A DNA stretch of 64,000 nucleotides, taken from NCBI GenBank assembly GCA_942493375.1, contig OW818698.1:2790001-2854000 (forward strand), in the 5' to 3' direction. The position numbers and the translations under genes are program-made. Source of the stretch: G942493375 sp942493375 (GTDB lineage: Bacteria > Armatimonadota > UBA5829). Below are positions 42,920-52,752 of the stretch, one piece after another. A model generated the notes under the pieces. It ran no database searches. It was not told where the DNA came from and was given only the letters and a program-made list of their open reading frames with translations. Each line of letters starts with the position of its first letter. The stretch's first letter is position 1.

Positions 42920-45895
42920 TTGAAGATTACTGGAATTCTCATATGTGCTTTATGCTACCTTATTGCTGTCTGCGGGAGTGTTTGGAGTGAGGATGTGAGT
43001 AATCGGCTGCAATTCAGCGCTGATACATCGCGTCCGGAGCTCAGTACATTTATTCCCGTGGAGAAAGTTACGTTGACTTTTACGGTCTTGGGGTTGAATG
43101 CTGAGGATGTGGGTTTAAAGCTGCGCTTGAGGATTGTGGATGAATCTGACAAAGCTATTGCTTCCAGTGAGATTCCTGTTACTGCTGATTCGAATGGTAA
43201 TTGGACGGGAACATTCGATGCTCCTAACAGCAAGCTTGGGTTCTACCGAGTGTATGCGACACTTTCTAATGGGGTTAGCCTTCCGAAGCTGCGAAGTCGG
43301 CTTGCAGGATACCTTACTTACTGCATCGTGCCGGACCCGGCTAAACGGGTGCTGTATCCTTCTACTGAGACGTTTTTCGGGATGCAGGGTGGGTTCTGTC
43401 CTACGGTGAAGGTACTTCCATATCTTGGAATACGGTGGGTGCTTGGAGGTTATACCTGGGGTGCTGCTGAACCTGACAGGTCCGGACAGTATGCTGAGAG
43501 CAGAAAAGCAGCACGCGCCAAGGGGGAGGCGATGCCTGGTCCGTCGGACTTTAGATGGTGCACGTTTACCAGGAATGGTAAGTCAGAACCCTGGACTGTA
43601 TATATGCTTCCTTGCCTGTACTTGGGAGTTCCAAAGTGGGCTTCTATACCTGAAACTGCTGCATATTCAACAGCTGCTCTGACTCCTGAAGGTGAGAAAG
43701 GGTGGCGGAATTACTGTTTGGAAGTCGGAAAGGCGCTAACTGAAGATGCACCGAGTCTAAAAGAACACCTGGCACAGATTACATGGGAGCCCGTGTATCC
43801 GTGGGGATATAAAGGGACCGATAAGCAGCTTGTGCGGATACATGAGATTGCTTACAAGGCATTACACGAAGCTAATCCGAAAGTAAAGGTTCTGGGACCA
43901 ACCGGGGCTGGTATCAGTAAAAATGATGTGGAGTGGAATGTGCGGCTGATGAAAGCAGGAATCGGGAAGTATATCGACGGGCTGGCTATCCACCCCTATC
44001 ATGCTGTTCCTCCTGAGCGTGAAGGGTATATCAATCACGTTCGATCACTTAAAGAGGGTATTCTGCAAACAGTCGGGCATCCGGTTAAGTTTTATGGAAC
44101 TGAGCAAGGCAAGGCAACCAATGAGGATATTAGTCTGGAGATCGGGCAGGCTTTGGGTCTAGTAAGAGAGAATCTGATCATTTTTGGCGAAGGTGCACAG
44201 TTGAATTTTGCTTTCTATATTGTAGACTATCCCGGTGAACCCGGATATGGATTCTACTACAATTTGAACCCTAAAATGGACTGGGGAACTGACAAGACCG
44301 CTCCTAAGCCTGTAGCTCCGGCATATGCAGCGATGTCATACATCCTTGAGGGACACAAGTCTGCCGGGGCAATTGAATGGTTGGGTGATACAGCCTGGGG
44401 ATATGCATTTGAACGCGGGGAAAATGTTGTTCTGGCGGTATGGGATTTCGGGGACACTCCGCGTCCTGTCAGCATCTCCACAGGGGTCAAGCAGGTTACC
44501 GTATATGACTGGATGGGGAATGCTGAGGTAGTCAAAACGCAGGGAGGAATTGTTAAGGTCTCATTGACCCAGAAACCGCTGTATATCAAGGGAGTTTCCC
44601 CAAGCTTGTGGAGTGCAAAGGCTCAGAAGCCTCTGGTGATGAAAACTGCGCGTATAACCGGATTTGCCGGAAGCAGTGTGAAAATATCCGGAACTGCAGC
44701 GGCAGTATTCGGAAAGGCATTTAGTGGATCCGCAGTTATCGATCCTGATAGAACACTCGGTACAAAGAAGACCAGTGTTCCTGTCCGTATGAAAGCTGGA
44801 GGAAAGCAGTTGTTCTCGATCGATATGCCTATCCCTGCAAACGCTAAACCGGGAACGTATACGTTAGGGGTCAGCCTTGTAGACAAAACAGGCGCAATTG
44901 CTGCATCCGGAGTTGTTTTAACGATATCTCCCCCGGTAACGATCAGCGATGTGCATCCGGTACTGGTGACAGCTGAGAAGACAAACGTACTTGTTACTAT
45001 TCAAAACGAGCAGAACCTGGCGTATAAGGGCAGTATACAGTTGAGTATAAATGGTGTCCCTGAAAGCAGGCAGTCAGTCGATGTTAATATTCCTGCAAAG
45101 GGAAAGAAGGAAGTTACGTTCTCATATAACGACCTGGTAGTCTATCCTGAACGGACCTATACGGCACTGGTGAAGGTTACAAGCAGCTCAGGTAACAGTT
45201 CTGAGAAGGCATTTACAGTTGATTTTCTGAATGCGGTTAAGATGCCAAAAGCTCCGGTTATTGATGGTGACCTGAGCGACTGGGCAGGCATACCTGTTGT
45301 GTCTTTGAAAGGGAAAGAGTTCTGTGTGCGGTCGAAGGAGTATTTTGATCCGGGTTTGAATGCAAAACTACGCTATTCATGGGATAAAAATGCTCTATAT
45401 ATCGCAGCCGAAGTTCAGGATAGTTCGTTCGTTCAGGAATATGATGGGTTCATGACCTGGAAAGGTGACTGCCTGCAGATTGCTTTCAATATGGACCCGG
45501 GTAAAGCTGAGGAGACAACAGGGAATGTGCTTGCAGATACGGGAACTGCAAAACGCCGGATATGCGAAATAGATTTTGCACTGACAAAGAAGGGATCTGA
45601 GGCATTCCGAACCTCAACATTCGATGTAAAGAAATTCCCGGTCGATTTGCTTTCTAAAGAGCAGCTGCCGCTGGCAGTAGTCCGGCAGGGAGATATCACT
45701 GTTTATGAAGCAGCAATACCCTGGGGGACACTTGGACTGACTGCGGCTCCGGCAAATGGGGAGTTCATCGGGACAGCGATTACTGTTAATGACATGAATG
45801 ACCCCAAGCAACTTGATCCCTCGGCGCTGGGACTCTTTGGCGGAATCGCTGGCACTAAGAATTCCGATAAGTATGGGACATTGCTGCTGCAGTGA
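42920..45895 (+). CDS. secreted clan GH-A glycosidase with C-terminal CBM9-like domain
   Basis: 991 residues, TTG start with GGAAGG upstream, and a signal peptide (about residues 1-23). A beta domain (25-150) precedes a TIM barrel (about 160-500) with WEPVYPWG and FYGTEQGKAT as the likely acid/base and nucleophile Glu positions. Then come two Ig-like beta domains and a CBM9-type domain at about 780-990 (VIDGDLSDWAGIPVV, then DCLQIAFNMDPG). GH39/GH5-like architecture is inferred. First + strand gene of the divergent sugar locus. Confidence 0.82.
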   Translation: MKITGILICALCYLIAVCGSVWSEDVSNRLQFSADTSRPELSTFIPVEKVTLTFTVLGLNAEDVGLKLRLRIVDESDKAIASSEIPVTADSNGNWTGTFDAPNSKLGFYRVYATLSNGVSLPKLRSRLAGYLTYCIVPDPAKRVLYPSTETFFGMQGGFCPTVKVLPYLGIRWVLGGYTWGAAEPDRSGQYAESRKAARAKGEAMPGPSDFRWCTFTRNGKSEPWTVYMLPCLYLGVPKWASIPETAAYSTAALTPEGEKGWRNYCLEVGKALTEDAPSLKEHLAQITWEPVYPWGYKGTDKQLVRIHEIAYKALHEANPKVKVLGPTGAGISKNDVEWNVRLMKAGIGKYIDGLAIHPYHAVPPEREGYINHVRSLKEGILQTVGHPVKFYGTEQGKATNEDISLEIGQALGLVRENLIIFGEGAQLNFAFYIVDYPGEPGYGFYYNLNPKMDWGTDKTAPKPVAPAYAAMSYILEGHKSAGAIEWLGDTAWGYAFERGENVVLAVWDFGDTPRPVSISTGVKQVTVYDWMGNAEVVKTQGGIVKVSLTQKPLYIKGVSPSLWSAKAQKPLVMKTARITGFAGSSVKISGTAAAVFGKAFSGSAVIDPDRTLGTKKTSVPVRMKAGGKQLFSIDMPIPANAKPGTYTLGVSLVDKTGAIAASGVVLTISPPVTISDVHPVLVTAEKTNVLVTIQNEQNLAYKGSIQLSINGVPESRQSVDVNIPAKGKKEVTFSYNDLVVYPERTYTALVKVTSSSGNSSEKAFTVDFLNAVKMPKAPVIDGDLSDWAGIPVVSLKGKEFCVRSKEYFDPGLNAKLRYSWDKNALYIAAEVQDSSFVQEYDGFMTWKGDCLQIAFNMDPGKAEETTGNVLADTGTAKRRICEIDFALTKKGSEAFRTSTFDVKKFPVDLLSKEQLPLAVVRQGDITVYEAAIPWGTLGLTAAPANGEFIGTAITVNDMNDPKQLDPSALGLFGGIAGTKNSDKYGTLLLQ

Positions 45896-45942
45896 TGTAA
45901 ACATTACAATATGAACCGCTAAACACGCGAAAACGGTGGAAA

Positions 45943-47628
45943 ATGAAGAACACTATTTCTATTCTATATGTAACTATAATATTCAGTCTGCTTTCAATAC
46001 CGGCATTAGCTCAGAGAGTTGAGCTCAGGCTGTCCGGAATTCTGGGGCAGAGTCAGGTTCCGGGGAGTGAGCCTTGTCCGTTTGTGGGTTCATCGGGTCT
46101 GGCAATTGACCAGTCCGGCAGGTTGTGGACTGCTTATGGGGATACGCTGTATGGATTCAGTCAGAGCGGTGCCGGCTGGACAATGTCCGACAAAATACAG
46201 CTGCCGTCTGCGGTAAGTCTCGGAATCCGCTGGGACGGCAAGTTTCTGTATGCTGCCTGTTATGACGGGAAGATACACAAGGTTGATCTCGGTGCGAAGA
46301 CCGTTACTCCTGTATTTAGTTATGGTGAGAAAACACGTACATATGCGGTAGCACCTGCCGGGTTGTCTGCAGGATTTGCTAAAGCAGGAAAGTTCTACAT
46401 GCTTGAAGGGGCAACTGTTAGTGGATATGCAGCAGATGGTACACCTTTGGGCGCAGTGCTCAACCTGACTCTTCCGGAAAAGGCTGGTTGGTGGTATTGC
46501 AGTATTGGTGTCGAACCAAATACCGGGGACTTGCTTGTTGGATCATACTATCCTGATATTACAGTATATCGATTCAAAGCTGACGGACAACAGGTAGTTA
46601 CGGATGGATGGCCGCGGCGTGGAGTCTCGGTGGATGCGATTGTGAATGTCGGTAATACAGCCTGGGCGCTATGCAATGCAGCAGTCAGCCTGCCAAACAT
46701 TCTGAAGAATCCGAATGATGTCAAGGTCCTCCCACAAGCCAATTCTTATTATAACAATGGTCTGATTATCGATGCCAAAGGCAATTACTGGATGTCTACT
46801 ACTCAGGGGATCATTCAATTCGATCCTGATGGGCAGCCAACTCATAATCGCATTGGCGGCATTACCGGTGTTAATAATATGGCAGTGCTGGCCAATGGGA
46901 CACTGCTTGGTTCAATCGAAAACAAGCAGCGGCTGTTCCGGATGTCTATATCGGATGATCCGAATACTGCGCTGATTTCAGGTGGGAATGAGCCCTGGAG
47001 AGTTGCAGGAAACTGGTCCAGTACCCAGGCAGGTATTGTTGCAGACGGAACAGCATATATTGTCCTGGATGAACAGCTGAAGCAGCTCTGCCAGTATGAC
47101 CCTGAACGCACCGATGGACCGGTATGGACCAAGCTTACGGAAGCAAACACATTCGTATCTCCACACGGGCTGGCAATGGGGGATTCATTGATCTGGGTTC
47201 TGGACGGGAAGAGACTCCTGGAAATTCGACGCACAGGAACTCTTGTACCTGCAGAAGTTAAGTTGCCGGTAGACCTTGGTATTGAATCTATAGCCAGTGA
47301 ATCTGACAAGCAGATTCTTGTTGCTGACAAATCCAGCGTATCTGCATTAGCAAGAACAAAGGACGGTGCTTTCCAGATATTGTGGAAATCCAGCAAAACG
47401 TTCAGTAATATAACCAGCCTGGCTGTTGCTGGAAATTTTGCTTTTGTGCTTGATAAAGATTCACGGACGGTATACGTCTTATCCATTAGGAATGGTGAAG
47501 TAGTGGCAGAGTATAAGGGGGATGGAATTGCTGGAGGATTTGAACCTACGGCAATTGCCGCTGTGCCGCGGTGGCTGTTTATTGCTGATGAAACTGGGAA
47601 GAGGATATTGAGGTTGAAAATACTCTGA
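45943..47628 (+). CDS. secreted beta-propeller protein
   Basis: 561 residues with a signal peptide (cleavage after LALA, about residue 23). Repeated blades with D-G-x-N or D-x-K signals (IIDAKGNYWMSTTQGIIQF, LLGSIENKQRLFRM, GLAIDQSGRLWTAYGDTL) show an NHL or SMP-30-like six- or more-bladed propeller. No catalytic residues are evident. It may bind sugars or report on the substrate. An ACGCGAAAAC repeat and GGTGG lie just before the ATG. Confidence 0.78.
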   Translation: MKNTISILYVTIIFSLLSIPALAQRVELRLSGILGQSQVPGSEPCPFVGSSGLAIDQSGRLWTAYGDTLYGFSQSGAGWTMSDKIQLPSAVSLGIRWDGKFLYAACYDGKIHKVDLGAKTVTPVFSYGEKTRTYAVAPAGLSAGFAKAGKFYMLEGATVSGYAADGTPLGAVLNLTLPEKAGWWYCSIGVEPNTGDLLVGSYYPDITVYRFKADGQQVVTDGWPRRGVSVDAIVNVGNTAWALCNAAVSLPNILKNPNDVKVLPQANSYYNNGLIIDAKGNYWMSTTQGIIQFDPDGQPTHNRIGGITGVNNMAVLANGTLLGSIENKQRLFRMSISDDPNTALISGGNEPWRVAGNWSSTQAGIVADGTAYIVLDEQLKQLCQYDPERTDGPVWTKLTEANTFVSPHGLAMGDSLIWVLDGKRLLEIRRTGTLVPAEVKLPVDLGIESIASESDKQILVADKSSVSALARTKDGAFQILWKSSKTFSNITSLAVAGNFAFVLDKDSRTVYVLSIRNGEVVAEYKGDGIAGGFEPTAIAAVPRWLFIADETGKRILRLKIL

Positions 47629-47721
47629 ACACGATTTTTAGGATTATGGGATGGACAGGATGGGTTGGATTATGTTTATAAGCAAGGACCAACATCCGAC
47701 TTCTGATCAAAGGGGTAATCT

Positions 47722-50670
47722 ATGAAGCTGCTTATCTTTATGTCACTGTGGGTTATTTGCTGTGCGTTACTTGCCTCTCGGGCTGTTGCTGTTGATATTA
47801 TCGTAGCTGAGGGGGAGAGATTCAAGGCGCTGGACAATAAGGGGTGGAAGATTGCCCGGCAGGATGACAGTTATGGGAGCCACACTTATGGCGGGATGTG
47901 GATGACTAACGGCGGTTGTTTGGGTGCATCTGCGGAGAGTGTTGGATCGGTTGCGACTCAGACTGTCAGGATAAAAGCCGATGGTAAATACCGAGTCTGG
48001 AGTAAATATCAATCTCCGCCGTATTTTAACTACCTGCATAAGATCGAGGTAGTCCAGGATGGGAAGACGGTCTTTTCGCATGTCTATGGGACTTTGGATG
48101 CTGACCGGTTGTGGAGCTTTGGGGGAGTTGGGAAGCATTTATGGTGGCCCTGGGGAGTTGACCATGACGCAGCTGAAGCACCTAAGGAGATGGTGGAGCT
48201 TGAGAGAGGGAATATTGAAATCCGGCTGATAACAGTAGCGAATGCTGCTCCGGCAGGGGATCGGTTTGTTGATTTCGTGCTCTTGACTACCAGTCCTGAA
48301 GACAAATATGAAGGGTATCCAAGCTCCGTCGGGTCACCGTTTGCAAATGAAGCCCTGGCGGCTACTGAGCTCTTTATGAGGTTCAAGAATACATCAGCAT
48401 CCTCGCGAAAACTGACTATCAGCAAGAAAATAGGTCACTTTCAACCTAATTACGGTGGTTCCAGCGCTGAATTCCCTGATGCTGCTGTTACCCCGGGGAC
48501 ATGGAGTGAATGGTTCAATATGGGTCCGTTCTGCCGGTTGGTCCATGACGAAGGTCTCTGGCTTAACCTTGAAGGTGCAGATAAAATAGACCTGCAAATA
48601 TCTGTTGACCCGAACGGCATGCATAAATCGCAAAAACTGGCTATCAAGAATGGGGAAGCAATAGTCATTCCGAAGGAAATAACCTGGCTTCCAGGTGTTC
48701 GGGTAAAGACCCAGAATGAGCTTGTACAAGAGATTATCAACAAGAGCAAGACCTGGTCAAAAGCCAATGACGGCGTGAAACCAAAAGAACTTGTGTTCTA
48801 CGGCAGCTTAAGAATCGATGAGATGAGGGATGCGCTGGGGTATAACACTTTTCTACCGGACAAGTATGAACATGTTTCACCGGATCTCATTGCTTACATC
48901 GGGTCCGATGAACAGAATATAAAAAACCTGGCTACAAGCAAAGATAAATCACGGATCAGAATTGTAAGCTTTGGGGACGAAATCAGCCTTGGGTCTACGG
49001 ATTTTAAGGATTCAAATATACGGGCAAAATACCACGCCTGGCTGGCTGAGAAGAAGATGACCTCAGATGACCTGGGTGAAAATCCTGCAACCGCGATTCC
49101 GACGCGAGATGGAACACCCCGGCAGGTCTGGTATTCTTCACTCTTTGAGCATCAGGAGCTATTTGCACATTTCAGACACCTGACTGAAGTAGCCAAGGAG
49201 GCAGTAGGACCAAATGTGCTGACGGGAGCCAATTACTCACCCCACGCTCTACCTTACTATTATGGGTCTAATGCACAATGGATAGACCTTTTCAAATACA
49301 ACGGAATGAGCATGTTCTGGACTGAGGACTATATTTTCAGCATGCCGGAGCTGCCTCAGACGATATCCTGGATGTTTGCTGAGATGAAGTGCGCAACTAA
49401 ATACAACAGCCAACCGATCCATATGTATGTGATGCCGCATGCTCCCGGCCAAACAGCTGATATTCTTCGGAGAAACATGATCTTTGCCGCAGGGGCCGGA
49501 GCACGGGACATCGACAATTTCTGGGTTGCACCGGCTGAAGAGTTTACTGAGAATTCCATATCCTGGAGCTATCCGGGCCAGTTCCGCGTTATTCACGATG
49601 CCATATACCAGTCGGCTGAAGCTGAGAAGTACCTGGTGCACGGCAAATCACGGCCTGCAAAGATAGCAATAGTGTTCTCCAGGGCAACTGAGTTCAATGA
49701 GTCACGCTTGATGGTCCCAAAAGAGCAGGATTCCTTTGCCAGCACCTGCCAGAACGCTCCGGCAACAATCCCCCAGACACTCTGCCGCAAAGACCAGCAG
49801 TATCTGTATCTTGCATTGAAAAGAGCACATTATGATGTGGATTTGATCACGGAAGACGATATCGTGGATGACAATATACTCAGTGCGTATAAGGTAGTAT
49901 ATTTTGCAGGGGAATGGATTGACAGTCGGGTTGTTACAAAGCTGGATAAGTGGGTACAAACAGGCGGTGTTCTTTATGCAACTGCCGGGCTTGGTAAGTT
50001 CAATCAATTCAATGAGCCTAGCGAAGCAATGCTGAAGCTGCTGGGTTTAAAATCAGCTAGTATTGAGAAAAATGCTGTTGCGTTGCGGACAACACTGGAA
50101 ATTCCTCTGGTGAAAGAGATAGGGGAGATATCTATCGGAGGGCAAACAATTCCTGCAATAGGTATGCAGCAGACTCTTGTAGCAGATGATGCCAAGACCA
50201 TTGGAACCTGGCAGGATGGCTCTGCAGCTGTCACTGAACGCTCTTACGGTAAAGGTAAGGTATTTGCAGTAGGAACTCTGGCAGGGCATTCGTGGATTCG
50301 CACTGGACTGAAAGCTCAACCATTCGCCCGGGGCGGTAACCGAATGGCACAGTATCCGGATGCATTCGATTTAACGGCTACAGACCTGGCTCTGTGCGGC
50401 GTGAATGCAGTCAAAATTGAACCTGAAGTTATGACTCAAGATGGAGTAGAATCAATAGTCCGAGACAGCAGTTATGGGTCTGTTGTTACACTTGTAAACT
50501 GGAAGAAGGCACCAATCAAGAAACTCAGTGTAAGTGTCAAAATGCTGCAAGCTCCTTCGAGAGTTTGGTCAGTAAGTTTGCAGAAATCCATTCCGTGGAA
50601 GTACACTTCCGGAAAAGTGGTATTTGATATAGACCTGAAAGAAGCAGACTTCGTTCTGCTGAAGAAATAG
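47722..50670 (+). CDS. secreted glycosidase-like protein with beta-galactosidase trimerisation-type domain
   Basis: 982 residues with a signal peptide (residues 1-23). An N-terminal carbohydrate-binding-type beta domain (25-190) precedes a large TIM-barrel region; HEQELFAHFRHLTEVA-type text and SMFWTEDYIFSM (residues about 480-545) mark the barrel. The region RPAKIAIVFSRATEF to WVQTGGVLYATAGLG (about 645-760) is the flavodoxin-like domain of GH42 beta-galactosidases. A C-terminal beta domain follows. GH42-like activity is inferred; the sugar is unknown. Confidence 0.78.
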   Translation: MKLLIFMSLWVICCALLASRAVAVDIIVAEGERFKALDNKGWKIARQDDSYGSHTYGGMWMTNGGCLGASAESVGSVATQTVRIKADGKYRVWSKYQSPPYFNYLHKIEVVQDGKTVFSHVYGTLDADRLWSFGGVGKHLWWPWGVDHDAAEAPKEMVELERGNIEIRLITVANAAPAGDRFVDFVLLTTSPEDKYEGYPSSVGSPFANEALAATELFMRFKNTSASSRKLTISKKIGHFQPNYGGSSAEFPDAAVTPGTWSEWFNMGPFCRLVHDEGLWLNLEGADKIDLQISVDPNGMHKSQKLAIKNGEAIVIPKEITWLPGVRVKTQNELVQEIINKSKTWSKANDGVKPKELVFYGSLRIDEMRDALGYNTFLPDKYEHVSPDLIAYIGSDEQNIKNLATSKDKSRIRIVSFGDEISLGSTDFKDSNIRAKYHAWLAEKKMTSDDLGENPATAIPTRDGTPRQVWYSSLFEHQELFAHFRHLTEVAKEAVGPNVLTGANYSPHALPYYYGSNAQWIDLFKYNGMSMFWTEDYIFSMPELPQTISWMFAEMKCATKYNSQPIHMYVMPHAPGQTADILRRNMIFAAGAGARDIDNFWVAPAEEFTENSISWSYPGQFRVIHDAIYQSAEAEKYLVHGKSRPAKIAIVFSRATEFNESRLMVPKEQDSFASTCQNAPATIPQTLCRKDQQYLYLALKRAHYDVDLITEDDIVDDNILSAYKVVYFAGEWIDSRVVTKLDKWVQTGGVLYATAGLGKFNQFNEPSEAMLKLLGLKSASIEKNAVALRTTLEIPLVKEIGEISIGGQTIPAIGMQQTLVADDAKTIGTWQDGSAAVTERSYGKGKVFAVGTLAGHSWIRTGLKAQPFARGGNRMAQYPDAFDLTATDLALCGVNAVKIEPEVMTQDGVESIVRDSSYGSVVTLVNWKKAPIKKLSVSVKMLQAPSRVWSVSLQKSIPWKYTSGKVVFDIDLKEADFVLLKK

Positions 50671-50691
50671 CTTAGAGAGAAGGAGACTGAT

Positions 50692-51672
50692 ATGAGTGAT
50701 ATTTGTTATTTGAGTAGACACGATGTCGAATCTCTTGGAATGACCATGCACGAGGTGCTGGTGGCAGTTGAAAACGGTTTCAGGCTCAAGGGGTTGAAGA
50801 AGACCGAAATGCCTCCAAAACCCGGTATTCACCCCCGACACGATTGTTTTATCCACGCTATGCCTGCATACGTGCAGGAAGTAGAGGCAGCAGGTCTAAA
50901 GTGGGTCAGCGGATATCCTCCTAACGTGGAAAAGGGACTTCCATATATCACAGGACTTCTAGCGCTGAACAATCCGGATACAGGTGTGCCTATCGCTGTG
51001 ATGGATTGTTCCTGGATTACTGCCATGCGGACAGGTGCGAGTGCGGGCATATCTGCAAAATACCTGGCCCGGAAAGACAGCAGCGTGGCAGGAATACTGG
51101 GATGTGGCGTACAAGCCCGGACTAGTTTGATGGCACTTGTTGAGACACTGCCTGATCTTGCTCAGGTGCGGTGCTGTGATCTTTTCCCTGCAGCAACTCA
51201 GCGATTCATTAGTGAGATGAAGAGCATGTTCCCTGCGCTGGAGTTCAGTACTCATACTGATCCTGCTGACATGATGATTGGTGCTGATGTGGTTGTGACG
51301 GCGATTCCGATTGTCGAGGAACCGGCACCTCCTCTGGATGCAGGCCTACTGAAAGCTGGCGGGTTAGCGATATCCCTGGACTATGATGCAGCATGGACCA
51401 GTGCAGCTATGAACGAGTGCGATAAGTTCTTCTGCGATGACCTTGGACAACTTCTGAGCACAAAAGACCATGGGGTGTATTTCGGGGGGATTCCTACCGA
51501 GATCAATGGTGACCTGGGAGATCTGGCTGCCAAACTTACACCGGGCAGAGAGAACGGTGAAGAGAAAATCTTCTCTCTGAATATGGGAATTGCTATCGAT
51601 GACATTGTAACTGCAAAAGTATTGTACGATCGTGCGATGGCAGATGGGGTTGGGGTTCGGCTGCCGCTTTAA
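50692..51672 (+). CDS. ornithine cyclodeaminase family reductase
   Basis: 326 residues. The NAD(P)-binding motif GILGCGVQARTSLMAL (GxGxQA) lies near residue 135. Most members are delta1-pyrroline-2-carboxylate (ketimine) reductases rather than true ornithine cyclodeaminases. The next gene encodes a proline racemase family enzyme, a combination usual for D-proline or hydroxyproline use, so this one probably reduces the cyclic imine. AAGGAG lies upstream of the ATG. Placed inside a sugar locus. Confidence 0.88.
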   Translation: MSDICYLSRHDVESLGMTMHEVLVAVENGFRLKGLKKTEMPPKPGIHPRHDCFIHAMPAYVQEVEAAGLKWVSGYPPNVEKGLPYITGLLALNNPDTGVPIAVMDCSWITAMRTGASAGISAKYLARKDSSVAGILGCGVQARTSLMALVETLPDLAQVRCCDLFPAATQRFISEMKSMFPALEFSTHTDPADMMIGADVVVTAIPIVEEPAPPLDAGLLKAGGLAISLDYDAAWTSAAMNECDKFFCDDLGQLLSTKDHGVYFGGIPTEINGDLGDLAAKLTPGRENGEEKIFSLNMGIAIDDIVTAKVLYDRAMADGVGVRLPL

Positions 51673-51688
51673 GAGAGGATTATTTCTG

Positions 51689-52702
51689 ATGCATTTGAAG
51701 CATATGATCAGTGTTGTGGACTCCCATACAGCCGGGGAGCCTACCCGGATTATCGTCGATGGATTCGGAGAAGTTCCCGGCAACACTATGGCTGAGCGAA
51801 TGGATTACCTGCGCACGAGTAAAGACTGGCTGCGGAAATCCCTGATGAGAGAGCCGCGCGGGCACAGAGATATGTTCGGTGGGATACTGCTGCCGCCGCT
51901 GGATCCAACAGCAAATGCATCGGTGATTTTCATGGACGGCGGCTTATACTACAACATGTGTGGTCACGCTTCACTGGGGATCTGTGCGATGCTGGTAGAG
52001 ACCGGACGCATCGAATGCACCCCACCCCTGACAACAGTGCGACTGGAAACACCTGCTGGGATTGTGGAAGGAAAAGTAGCAACTGACCCTTGTGGTCGGG
52101 TAACCGGGGTTAGTGTAGTGGATGTGCCTTCGTTTGCATGGGCAATAGATCAGGAGATCGAGGTGCCAGGTATCGGAAAGATCAAAGTTGATATCAGTTT
52201 CGGCGGGAACTTTTTTGTGATTGTTGATGCTGAAGAACTTGGAATCCAAAGCATCGATCCGGAACACACATCTGACCTGATACGGCTTGGCATAAAGGTC
52301 CGTACGGCAGCGAATGAGAGCATTAAGGTGCAGCATCCGGTGCAGAAGCATATCAAGACTATCGATATCTGCATGATAACTGCCCCACCCTCAGGTCCAC
52401 ACGCTGACGCACGAAATATCGTCATCCTCGGAGAAGCACAGGCAGACCGGTCCCCCTGCGGCACCGGCACATGTGCAAGAATGGCCCTACTGCACCGGAA
52501 GGGCCAGCTGGCAATCGGCCAACCATTCTGCCATGAAAGTTCTATTTGTTCAGTATTTGATGGAGTCATAGTGCAGGAAACAACTATTGGTGGTTTACCT
52601 GCAGTTATACCGAAAATCAGTTGCAGACCATTTCTAACCGGTTTCCATCAGTTCGTTATAGACCCGGATGATCCATTTGCAGAAGGATTTGCGTTAACAT
52701 AA
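51689..52702 (+). CDS. proline racemase / hydroxyproline epimerase family enzyme
   Basis: 337 residues. Both catalytic cysteines are present: in NMCGHASLG and in SPCGTGTCA. This Cys/Cys pair indicates a racemase or epimerase (proline racemase or 4-hydroxyproline 2-epimerase), not a dehydratase with Thr. VDSHTAGEPTR is the family start. The ATG at 51689 follows AGAGAGGA; the longer frame from 51632 overlaps the reductase gene. It pairs with the preceding reductase for amino or imino acid catabolism. Confidence 0.92.
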   Translation: MHLKHMISVVDSHTAGEPTRIIVDGFGEVPGNTMAERMDYLRTSKDWLRKSLMREPRGHRDMFGGILLPPLDPTANASVIFMDGGLYYNMCGHASLGICAMLVETGRIECTPPLTTVRLETPAGIVEGKVATDPCGRVTGVSVVDVPSFAWAIDQEIEVPGIGKIKVDISFGGNFFVIVDAEELGIQSIDPEHTSDLIRLGIKVRTAANESIKVQHPVQKHIKTIDICMITAPPSGPHADARNIVILGEAQADRSPCGTGTCARMALLHRKGQLAIGQPFCHESSICSVFDGVIVQETTIGGLPAVIPKISCRPFLTGFHQFVIDPDDPFAEGFALT

Positions 52703-52752
52703 ATCGTCTACTGCCCGATATACATTGCTGATATTGCTCAAGGATAAATACT

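Noticed and set aside
47629..47660. Possible repeat (TTTTAGGATTATGGGATGGA and onward) before the 47722 gene
   Set aside because: It looks like a known type of low-complexity intergenic repeat but only one copy is in the window, so it is not listed as a feature.
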